From Alphaproteobacteria bacterium HGW-Alphaproteobacteria-13 (lineage in GTDB: Bacteria; Pseudomonadota; Alphaproteobacteria; Sphingomonadales; Sphingomonadaceae), in NCBI GenBank assembly GCA_002842935.1, contig PHEM01000153.1, forward strand, positions 1 through 7,318: a stretch of 7,318 nt of DNA, given 5' to 3'. The notes below the pieces were generated by a model. That model had not been told where the DNA came from. It did not search any database and saw only the letters and a list, made by a program, of their open reading frames with translations. Positions 1 to 5,853 of this stretch are shown piece by piece. Numbering within the stretch: position 1 is the first letter of the stretch; each line of letters starts with the position of its first letter. Both the position numbers and the translations under genes were made by a program.

Positions 1-1
1 C

Positions 2-904
2 CCAAACAACCGCCATGCCCTGACCGAATATCCGAACTACCTCCACTCGCCGGGCTATCAGTCTTGGGACATGTCGGACCCCGCCAACCCCCGCTTTCTT
101 CAGCAACTGACCGTTCCCGGCCAGATCGTCGGGAACAAGGAGCATGAAGACGCCTATCTGATGAACCCGCGGTCCGGCAACCGGACGTCATGGATGGGTT
201 CGCGAATGCCGCTGTTCATCCCGAAGCCCGTCGAAAAGGGCGGGACGATCGGTTTTGCGGCCATGGGCGGGCTTGGTTTCTATGTGATCGACATCTCCGA
301 TCCGGCGGACATGAAAGTCATCGGCCATTTGCCGTTCCCGCCAAAGATTTCGGGCACGGAGGCGGATAATATCGACGTCAGCCAATATGAACGCACGGGA
401 TATGTGTTCATGAACGGCTATCCGATGAACAACGACTGCGGCGAACCCTATAAGGACATATTCGTCATCGACGTCCGCGACCTTCGCAATCCGAAGATCG
501 CGACGACATTCCCGCGCCCGGTCCCGCCGAAGGAAGCGCCCTATGCCGATTTCTGCCAGCGGCGCGGCAGCTTCGGGCCGAAGCGGCCCGGCTATGTCAT
601 GAGCCAGCCCGGTTATTACCGCCAGAATATCGTCCCCTATGCTTTCTATAACGCCGGCGTTCAATTGTTCGACGTCTCGGAACCCACGCGCCCCGAAATC
701 GCCGGCTATTATGTCCCCCGCTTTCCGAAACCCGACGAAATACCGGAGTTCATGAACGGAAATCTCGCTTATGGATTGTTCGTCGAATATGACCGCAACA
801 TCATCTGGATGTTCACCAATCACGGCATGTACGCGCTCAGCACCCCCTTGCTGGGCAAGCCTCTTTCCGGCGTTCCCGACCAGCCATGGCCTTCGCGGAA
901 CTAG
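2..904 (+). CDS. LVIVD-repeat (beta-propeller-like) protein, 5'-truncated by window edge
   Basis: The reading frame is open from base 2 to the TAG at 902-904, giving 300 residues with the N-terminus outside the window. The ATG at 71 is internal: 23 sense codons precede it with no stop. At least three repeats share a pattern of a hydrophobic strand, then (I/V/F)D(V/I)(S/R)(D/E), then a Pro-containing turn: FYVIDISDP near residue 93, IFVIDVRD near 153, and VQLFDVSEP near 220. This matches the LVIVD repeat, thought to form beta-propeller blades in secreted or surface proteins. A signal peptide cannot be judged because the start is missing. The protein is rich in Pro, Tyr and Gly and has no catalytic motif I recognise. 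It lies 68 nt upstream of a VOC/dioxygenase-like gene on the same strand, so co-transcription is likely. A role in uptake or catabolism of an aromatic compound is only an inference from that neighbour. Confidence 0.8.
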   Translation, partial: PNNRHALTEYPNYLHSPGYQSWDMSDPANPRFLQQLTVPGQIVGNKEHEDAYLMNPRSGNRTSWMGSRMPLFIPKPVEKGGTIGFAAMGGLGFYVIDISDPADMKVIGHLPFPPKISGTEADNIDVSQYERTGYVFMNGYPMNNDCGEPYKDIFVIDVRDLRNPKIATTFPRPVPPKEAPYADFCQRRGSFGPKRPGYVMSQPGYYRQNIVPYAFYNAGVQLFDVSEPTRPEIAGYYVPRFPKPDEIPEFMNGNLAYGLFVEYDRNIIWMFTNHGMYALSTPLLGKPLSGVPDQPWPSRN

Positions 905-961
905 GGCAAAGCAGGCAGGCGGACCATCAGACGCGCCTCAGGCGAAGCGCGCATCAAGGAC

Positions 962-967
962 AGGAGG
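962..967 (+). promoter_or_regulatory. Shine-Dalgarno site that fixes the start of the VOC gene
   Basis: A perfect AGGAGG lies 5 nt before the ATG at 973-975. It favours this start over the in-frame ATG at 886, which would overlap the end of the upstream gene and add 29 residues of low-complexity polar sequence not expected before the first VOC strand. Confidence 0.85.
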
Positions 968-972
968 ACGGC

Positions 973-1485
973 ATGTACAGGCCAAATCCAAAGCGACTGG
1001 GTCATCTGGTTCTGAAGGTGCGCGACATACGAAAGTCGTTCGAATTCTATACGGAAGTCGTCGGCCTGCAATTGTCGGACTGGATTTCGGACGAAATGGT
1101 GTTCCTGCGGGCCGGGACCGATCACCACGACCTCGCCCTTGCCCAGATGCCGGAAGGAACGCCGGCCTTCCCCGAGGGCACGGCCGGTCTCGAGCATTTT
1201 TCCTATCTGGTCGAGGATTATGCGGAGATCGAGAAAGCGACGGCCATGCTGCAACAACGCGGCGTGCCGATCGAACGGGGACCGGGCAAACATGGACCCG
1301 GTGAAAATTGCTTCATCGTGTTCAAGGACCCTGACGGGCACAATGTCGAATTCTATTGCGACATGGTCCAGATTACGCCGGAAAATCCCTATGAACCGAA
1401 AATATGGGACAATGATCTCGACAGTTTCGACCAATGGCATTGCGAGAAATTCGTCGTCCCGCCACCGCCGCAATATCGCCGCTGA
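973..1485 (+). CDS. VOC-superfamily protein, extradiol dioxygenase-like
   Basis: This is a complete 170-residue protein of the vicinal oxygen chelate (glyoxalase/bleomycin-resistance/extradiol dioxygenase) fold. It has two beta-alpha-beta-beta-beta modules: the first begins at LGHLVLKV (9-16) with the helix motif FYTEVVGL, the second at GLEHFSYLV (72-80) and ends with DPDGHNVEFY (119-128). The likely metal ligands are His11, His75 and Glu126, the usual 2-His-1-Glu set of type I extradiol dioxygenases. HHDLAL (51-56) and GPGKHGPG (103-110) also resemble ring-cleavage dioxygenases more than glyoxalase I. The C-terminal tail of about 40 residues is rich in Trp, Asp and Pro and ends in a poly-Pro stretch, which may mediate oligomerisation. 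The substrate cannot be named. The gene follows the LVIVD-repeat gene on the same strand and ends at a shared hairpin facing parB. Single-domain VOC proteins are often mis-annotated, so enzymatic activity is inferred from the apparent metal triad only. Confidence 0.85.
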   Translation: MYRPNPKRLGHLVLKVRDIRKSFEFYTEVVGLQLSDWISDEMVFLRAGTDHHDLALAQMPEGTPAFPEGTAGLEHFSYLVEDYAEIEKATAMLQQRGVPIERGPGKHGPGENCFIVFKDPDGHNVEFYCDMVQITPENPYEPKIWDNDLDSFDQWHCEKFVVPPPPQYRR

Positions 1486-1487
1486 GG

Positions 1488-1532
1488 TTCGGGCCTTGCC
1501 GCGCATCCGATGGAGATGCGGCGAGGCCCGAG
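1488..1532. terminator. Strong GC-rich hairpin between convergent genes, likely bidirectional terminator
   Basis: The arms CGGGCCTTGCCGC (1490-1502) and GCGGCGAGGCCCG (1518-1530) form a 13-bp stem with one G-U wobble, extendable by an A-U pair (1489/1531) and a wobble pair (1488/1532). The loop is 15 nt. It lies between the TGA of the VOC gene (1485) and the stop of parB (1537), where both transcripts must end. Neither strand has a real U-run after the stem, so this is not a textbook intrinsic terminator. It may work as a weak bidirectional terminator, or as a 3' end-protecting stem with Rho. Confidence 0.6.
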
Positions 1533-1536
1533 GGGT

Positions 1537-2490
1537 TCAGATTCCTTCGCCCGACAGCCGCTGACAGATCATGTCCAGCTGATCGAGCGACGCGAATTTC
1601 AGCGTCAGCGCGCCCTTGCCGCCGCCCGCATAGTGAATCGCGACGCCGATCCCCAGCAATTCGGACAAATGGCGCTCGACCGCGACGATGTCCGGATCGC
1701 GGGCGCCGTCCATGCTCTTATATTCGAGCGGGGGCTTGCGGCCGCCCCCCCTGCCTTCGCGCACCAGCGCCTCGACCGCGCGGACCGACAGCCCCTCCTT
1801 GACGACGCGGCGCGCGATACTCTCCGCCCCTTCGGCGCCGATCAGTGCGCGGGCATGGCCCATCGCCAGCGATCCGTCGCCGACCAGCGCCTGCACGGCA
1901 TCGGGCAGGTCGAGCAGCCGCATCAGATTGGCGACATGGCTGCGCGACTTGCCGACCAGCCGCGCGAGTTCCTCCTGGCTGTGGCCGAAATCCTGGATCA
2001 GGCGGCGATAGGCGCCCGCCTCTTCGATCGCGTTCAGATCCTGCCGCTGGATATTCTCGACCAGCGCGATCTCATAGGTCGCGGCGTCGTCGAGTTCGCG
2101 GATCAGCGCCGGAATCTGATGCAGCCCCGCGCGCTGCGCCGCCCGCCAGCGCCGCTCCCCCGCGACGAGCTGATAGCCCTGCCCGTCGGGCACGTGGCGA
2201 ACGATAATGGGCTGCAACAGCCCGCGCGCAGCGATCGAATCGGCCAGCTCCGCAATCGCCGTTTCATCGAAATGACGGCGCGGCTGGCCGGGCAGCGGGC
2301 GAATCATGCCGACCGCGATATGCTGGACGGCGTCGCCCGACACGGGCGCCGCCCGCGCCGCGCCGCCCGGGCTGGCCAGCACCGGCGCCTCGATCGCGGC
2401 GTCGCCGAACAGCGCATTCAGCCCGCGCCCCAGTCCGGAAGGCCGCTTGCGCGCCGGAGCCTGTCCAGTTTCCTCTTTCTTATCAGCCAT
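1537..2490 (-). CDS. parB: Chromosome partitioning protein ParB
   Basis: This 317-residue protein is the CTP-dependent DNA clamp that loads at parS, spreads along the DNA and is moved by ParA to segregate the chromosome origin. The basic N-terminus holds the ParA-contacting motif GLGRGLNALFGD (19-30). The CTP-binding ParB/Srx domain follows with QPRRHF (69-74), GERRWRA (111-117) and ENIQRQDLN (145-153). A helix-turn-helix around SQEELARLVGKSRSHVANLM (171-190) reads parS. A Gly/Arg-rich linker near 245-252 precedes the C-terminal dimerisation domain. The length fits the chromosomal family. The ATG follows the parA stop with no gap (TAA then ATG), and an AAGG sits 8 nt upstream inside the parA end, so translation is probably coupled. 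Three perfect parS sites lie 0.9 to 3.4 kb away in the same operon. Confidence 0.97.
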   Translation of the reverse strand: MADKKEETGQAPARKRPSGLGRGLNALFGDAAIEAPVLASPGGAARAAPVSGDAVQHIAVGMIRPLPGQPRRHFDETAIAELADSIAARGLLQPIIVRHVPDGQGYQLVAGERRWRAAQRAGLHQIPALIRELDDAATYEIALVENIQRQDLNAIEEAGAYRRLIQDFGHSQEELARLVGKSRSHVANLMRLLDLPDAVQALVGDGSLAMGHARALIGAEGAESIARRVVKEGLSVRAVEALVREGRGGGRKPPLEYKSMDGARDPDIVAVERHLSELLGIGVAIHYAGGGKGALTLKFASLDQLDMICQRLSGEGI

Positions 2491-3273
2491 TTATGCAGCC
2501 TTGCGGACGTTGGGCAAGCGGTCGATCAATTCGCGGGCCAGCGCGATATAGGCGGCCGATCCCGCACAGCGATGATCATAGATCAGCGCCGGTAATCCGT
2601 GGCTCGGCGCTTCGGACAGACGGACGTTGCGCGGAATCACCGTTTCGAACACCACGGGTCCCAGGCATTCACGCACATCGTCCGACACCTGGTCGGTCAG
2701 CCGGTTGCGGCGGTCGAACATCGTCAACGCCACGCCCAATATCGTCAGGTTCGGGTTGAAGCGTCCGCGCACCCGCTCGACGGTCGTCAGCAGCTGGCTC
2801 AGCCCCTCAAGCGCGAAAAATTCGCATTGCAGCGGCACGATCAGCGATTCGGCGGCAATCAAGGCGTTGAGCGTCAGCATCCCCAGCGACGGAGGACAGT
2901 CGATCAGGCAGATGTCCCATTGCCCCGCCGCCGCGCTCGCCAAAGCCTGTTGCAGCCGGTGGAGCCGGTCGGAAAATTCGATCAGCTCGATCTCCGCCCC
3001 CGACAAGTCCACGGTCGCGGGCACGATATCGAGGCGCGGCACCGCCGTATGCACGGCGCAATCGGCGAGCGCCGCATCGCCGCGCAGCAGTTCATAGCTG
3101 GACAATTCGCGCTGCGCCTGCGCGATGCCCAGCCCCGTCGAGGCATTGCCCTGCGGATCGAGATCGATGATCAGCGTCCGCCAGCCCGTCGCCGCGAGCG
3201 CCGTCGCCAGATTGATCGCCGTCGTCGTCTTGCCGACTCCGCCCTTCTGGTTCGCCACCGCGATCCTTATCAT
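2491..3273 (-). CDS. parA: Chromosome partitioning ATPase ParA (Soj type)
   Basis: This 260-residue P-loop ATPase binds nucleoid DNA as an ATP dimer and drives origin movement when ParB stimulates hydrolysis. Visible motifs are the deviant Walker A KGGVGKTT (10-17) with the signature lysine Lys10, the Walker A' DLDPQGN (37-43), the Walker B LIDCPPS (123-129), and the conserved C-terminal RLSEAPSHG (218-226). It lacks an N-terminal HTH domain, so it is the small chromosomal type rather than a P1-like plasmid ParA. The open frame runs further upstream to about 3585 with an Arg-rich non-family sequence that overlaps rsmG. The ATG at 3271-3273 is the right start because the family begins with (M)xRIAVANQKGGVGKTT and a GAGG lies 5 nt before it. 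The gene starts 10 nt after rsmG and abuts parB. Confidence 0.97.
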   Translation of the reverse strand: MIRIAVANQKGGVGKTTTAINLATALAATGWRTLIIDLDPQGNASTGLGIAQAQRELSSYELLRGDAALADCAVHTAVPRLDIVPATVDLSGAEIELIEFSDRLHRLQQALASAAAGQWDICLIDCPPSLGMLTLNALIAAESLIVPLQCEFFALEGLSQLLTTVERVRGRFNPNLTILGVALTMFDRRNRLTDQVSDDVRECLGPVVFETVIPRNVRLSEAPSHGLPALIYDHRCAGSAAYIALARELIDRLPNVRKAA

Positions 3274-3278
3274 CGCAA

Positions 3279-3282
3279 CCTC
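3279..3282 (-). promoter_or_regulatory. Shine-Dalgarno site for parA
   Basis: On the minus strand GAGG lies 5 nt before the parA ATG, in the 10-nt gap between the rsmG stop (3284-3286) and parA. It supports the short ParA start over the longer open frame. Confidence 0.7.
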
Positions 3283-3283
3283 G

Positions 3284-3928
3284 CTATTTCGCGCCGATTT
3301 TTCCGAAGCCGACGAGAATCCGGCTTTCGGCATCGGTACGGCTCTGTTCCACGTGGAACATGCTCTGCCATGCCTGCGGCAGCAACGCCAGTTCCTTAAC
3401 CGCATTTCGCCCTTTTGGCAGCAGCCAGTGCGTCGATTCCGTGGAAAAACGCGTGGACAAGCCGAGCAGCCGGTCGAGCGGCGCAAAGGCGCGCGCGCTG
3501 ATCGTCGCAGCGGGCCGCGTCGCGACCCGTTCGAGCGGCATTTCCGCGACCTCGACATGCGCCAAATCCAGTTCGGCGGCGACATGGCGCAGAAATTCGC
3601 ATCGCCGCCGGCGCGATTCGACGAGCAGGATCGGGCGATCGTTCAATATCGCCGCCACCAGCCCCGGCAGCCCCGGCCCGCTGCCGAGATCGATCCATAG
3701 CCCCGTGCCCTCGCGCGCGTCGAACGCCAGCAGCTGCGCGCTATCGGCGATATGCCGCACCCACAGCGCGGGGACGGTCGAGGCCGCGATCAGATTCTGC
3801 CGCTCATTTTCCGCGACCAGCATGGCCGCGAACGCCTCCAGCCGCCGCCACTGACGGGCGCTCGGCGCCAGGGCTTCCTCGATCCACGCACGGGCCGCGA
3901 CCTCGCTCTCCAGCAGTTCGATCGTCAC
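3284..3928 (-). CDS. rsmG: 16S rRNA (guanine527-N7)-methyltransferase RsmG
   Basis: This 214-residue SAM-dependent methyltransferase (old name GidB) makes m7G527 in 16S rRNA; loss in other bacteria gives low-level streptomycin resistance. Seen in the protein are NLIAAS (45-50), RHIADSAQL (58-66), the SAM-binding loop DLGSGPGLPG (80-89), VESRRRRCEFL (103-113), ISARAFAPL (143-151) and LLPKG (169-173), in the family order. The start is GTG (3926-3928), overlapping the mnmG stop by 4 nt (GTGA), which implies translational coupling. Near the C-terminus residues 190-195 read MFHVEQ; these codons are the parS palindrome at 3345-3360, in a segment that is variable in the family. The length is normal. 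Confidence 0.96.
   Translation of the reverse strand: MTIELLESEVAARAWIEEALAPSARQWRRLEAFAAMLVAENERQNLIAASTVPALWVRHIADSAQLLAFDAREGTGLWIDLGSGPGLPGLVAAILNDRPILLVESRRRRCEFLRHVAAELDLAHVEVAEMPLERVATRPAATISARAFAPLDRLLGLSTRFSTESTHWLLPKGRNAVKELALLPQAWQSMFHVEQSRTDAESRILVGFGKIGAK
3345..3360. other. parS: parS centromere site 1, inside rsmG
   Basis: TGTTCCACGTGGAACA is a perfect 16-bp palindrome that matches the chromosomal parS consensus (TGTTtCACGTGaAACA, with C/G at the variable pair, a form known from alphaproteobacteria). It lies in the 3' part of rsmG, 71 nt upstream of the parA start codon, and is read there as Phe-His-Val-Glu-Gln after a Met. Confidence 0.93.
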
Positions 3929-5787
3929 GCCGCGCGCCGCCGGCTATGGACGAGGATCGCCGTCAGCGCCGCGGGCGTCACGCCGTCGATCCGCGCCGCC
4001 TGCCCCAGCGTCTCCGGCCGCGCCTTCGACAATCGCTCGACCATCTCGCGCGACAGTCCCCCGATCGCCGCATAATCGAGCGCCGCGTCGAGAGCGATCG
4101 CCTCGTTCACCGCGAGCGCGCGCAATTCGGCTTCCTGCCGCGCAATATAGGGCGCATAATGCGCATCCTCGGCCAATTCTGCGAGGATCGTGCCATCGAT
4201 CGACGCCAGATCGGGCGCCAGCACTGCCAGTTTCGTCATCGTCACATCGGGAAAGCGCAGCAAGTCGATACGCCTGCGCGCCACGCCATCCCCCCGCAGC
4301 GCCAGATCGAGCGTAGCATAATCCGCGCTGGTCACGGACGCATCGAGCAGATGTTCGGCTTTTTCGCGCTCCGCCTGCCGCGCGGCGAAGAGGGCAGCCG
4401 TGGCCGGACGGGCAAGCCCCAACGCGATCCCCTTGGGCGTCAGCCGCGTCGCCGCATTGTCGGCACGCAATCGCAACCGATATTCGGCCCGCGCGGTAAG
4501 CATGCGATAAGGCTCCGTCACGCCCTGCAACACCAGATCGTCGACCATCACGCCGATATAGGACAGGCTGCGGTCGAGGATCAGCGGCGCGCGGCCCTGC
4601 ACCGCCAGCGCGGCATTGGCGCCCGCGACAAGTCCCTGCGCGCCCGCTTCCTCATAGCCCGTGGTGCCGTTGATTTGCCCTGCGCAATAAAGTCCGTCGA
4701 TGCCGCGCAACTGCAACGTCCGGTCGAGCGCGCGCGGGTCGATATGGTCATATTCGACCGCATAGCCCGCAACTTCCATTTCGACGGCTTCAAGTCCTTC
4801 CATCGTGCGAAGCATCGCCAGTTGCACATCGGCAGGAAGCGACGTCGAAACGCCATTGGGATAGACGAGATGCGTGTCGAGTCCCTCGGGTTCCAGAAAC
4901 ACCTGATGCCCGTCACGGTCGGCGAAGCGGTGAATCTTGTCCTCGATCGACGGGCAATAGCGCGGACCCGCCGCCCCGATCGCGCCCGTGAACAGCGGCG
5001 AGCGATGGAGATTGTCGGCGATGATGCGATGCGATTCGCTGTTCGTGCGCGTGATGGCGCAGAAAATCTGCGGAACTGTCCGGCGGCTGTTCCACGTGGA
5101 ACAGGTCCAATCGCCGGCGTCGGACGGCTGCTCCTCCAGCCGCGCCCAGTCGATCGTGCGCCCATCGAGGCGCGGCGGCGTTCCGGTCTTGAGCCGCGCC
5201 ATTGGAAGATTTGCGCCACGCAACTGTTCGGCAAGCCGGTGCGCTCCCGCCTCGCCGATTCGGCCGCCGTCCATTCGCTCCTCGCCGCGAAACATGCGTC
5301 CACCCAGGAATGTCCCCGTGGCGAGCACCACGGCCGCCGCCGTCAGCGCCCTTCCGCCCGCAAGCACCAGCCCCTTGACGCGCGATCCGTCCTGCGACAG
5401 GCGTAGCGCCGCCGCCTCCCCCGCGACGACCGTAATTCCATCCTCCGCCGCCAGCAGTCGCTGGATCGCGGCGCGATAAAGCTTGCGGTCGGCCTGGATG
5501 CGCGGCCCCTGCACGGCCGCGCCCTTCGAGGCATTGAGCATGCGGTAATGGATCGCCGCGCAATCGGCGGCGCGCGCCATCCATCCGTCGAGCGCGTCGA
5601 TCTCGCGCACCAAATGACCCTTGCCCAGCCCGCCGATCGCCGGATTGCACGACATCGCCCCGATCTGCGCGGGATCGAAGCTGACGAGCGCGACGCGCGA
5701 ACCCAGCCGCGCCGCGGCCGCGGCGGCCTCGGTTCCGGCGTGCCCCCCGCCGACGACGATGACATCGAAATGATCAGCACAGTCCAT
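3925..5787 (-). CDS. mnmG: tRNA uridine-5-carboxymethylaminomethyl modification enzyme MnmG (GidA)
   Basis: This 620-residue FAD protein works with MnmE to add the (carboxymethyl)aminomethyl group to the wobble uridine 34 of certain tRNAs, using methylenetetrahydrofolate, NADH and glycine or ammonium. Seen: the N-terminal FAD dinucleotide fold VVGGGHAGTEAA (11-22), SCNPAIGGLGKGH (46-58) with the conserved Cys47, GPRYCPSIEDK (274-284; family signature 1) with the second conserved Cys278, and AGQINGTTGYEEAGAQG (369-385; signature 2). The C-terminal helical region ends in a basic tail. The length is standard. Residues 229-233 (CSTWN), in a loop that varies between species, are encoded by the parS site at 5088-5103. 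The start ATG at 5785-5787 is supported by the family start and by an in-frame TAG 15 nt upstream; the ribosome site before it is weak. It overlaps rsmG by 4 nt. Confidence 0.97.
   Translation of the reverse strand: MDCADHFDVIVVGGGHAGTEAAAAAARLGSRVALVSFDPAQIGAMSCNPAIGGLGKGHLVREIDALDGWMARAADCAAIHYRMLNASKGAAVQGPRIQADRKLYRAAIQRLLAAEDGITVVAGEAAALRLSQDGSRVKGLVLAGGRALTAAAVVLATGTFLGGRMFRGEERMDGGRIGEAGAHRLAEQLRGANLPMARLKTGTPPRLDGRTIDWARLEEQPSDAGDWTCSTWNSRRTVPQIFCAITRTNSESHRIIADNLHRSPLFTGAIGAAGPRYCPSIEDKIHRFADRDGHQVFLEPEGLDTHLVYPNGVSTSLPADVQLAMLRTMEGLEAVEMEVAGYAVEYDHIDPRALDRTLQLRGIDGLYCAGQINGTTGYEEAGAQGLVAGANAALAVQGRAPLILDRSLSYIGVMVDDLVLQGVTEPYRMLTARAEYRLRLRADNAATRLTPKGIALGLARPATAALFAARQAEREKAEHLLDASVTSADYATLDLALRGDGVARRRIDLLRFPDVTMTKLAVLAPDLASIDGTILAELAEDAHYAPYIARQEAELRALAVNEAIALDAALDYAAIGGLSREMVERLSKARPETLGQAARIDGVTPAALTAILVHSRRRAA
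5088..5103. other. parS: parS centromere site 2, inside mnmG
   Basis: This is an identical TGTTCCACGTGGAACA palindrome, extended to 18 bp here by flanking C (5087) and G (5104). In mnmG it is read in a different frame from site 1, giving Cys-Ser-Thr-Trp-Asn. It lies 1743 bp from site 1 and 749 bp from site 3 (start to start). Confidence 0.93.
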
Positions 5788-5799
5788 GATGGCGACGCC

Positions 5800-5853
5800 C
5801 TATACGAACGACGGACGGCGGTCCATATCCCCGCCCTGTTCCACGTGGAACAT
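5800..5853 (-). other. 17-codon ORF upstream of mnmG built on parS (doubtful leader)
   Basis: An ATG at 5851-5853 overlaps the mnmE stop (TAATG) and opens MFHVEQGGDMDRRPSFV, ending at TAG (5800-5802) 12 nt before the mnmG ATG. It is in the mnmG reading frame. The first six codons come from parS plus one flanking base on each side. A second in-frame ATG (5824-5826) follows a G-rich GGGCGGGG. It could be a coupled leader peptide, or a chance effect of placing parS between the genes. Nothing shows that it is translated. Confidence 0.25.
5837..5852. other. parS: parS centromere site 3, in the mnmE-mnmG gap
   Basis: The third perfect TGTTCCACGTGGAACA directly abuts the mnmE stop codon (TAA at 5853-5855) and occupies a quarter of the 65-nt mnmE-mnmG gap. 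It is the only one of the three outside a confirmed gene. ParB bound here would sit 49 bp upstream of the mnmG start codon. Confidence 0.93.

Noticed and set aside
886..972. Earlier ATG for the VOC protein at 886
   Set aside because: It overlaps the preceding gene, adds non-family sequence, and AGGAGG favours the ATG at 973.
2186..2201. CACGTG core inside parB as a fourth parS site
   Set aside because: The flanks (TCGGG and GCGAA) do not match the TGTTC/GAACA arms; only the 6-bp core and two further bases agree.
1510..2595. Long open frame on the + strand opposite parB
   Set aside because: It is antisense to an unambiguous ParB, has a biased composition and no credible ribosome site or motif.
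2599..3399. Open frame on the + strand opposite parA
   Set aside because: It is rich in Arg, Gln and His and overlaps two well-supported minus-strand genes.
3274..3585. N-terminal extension of ParA by about 100 residues
   Set aside because: The extension is Arg-rich, overlaps rsmG in another frame and matches nothing in the family; the ATG at 3273 has a ribosome site and gives the canonical ParA start.
3946..5406. Long open frame on the + strand (486 codons) opposite mnmG
   Set aside because: It is rich in Arg, His and Gln with no family motif and lies wholly opposite mnmG, which has full family signatures. High third-position GC removes stops on the opposite strand.
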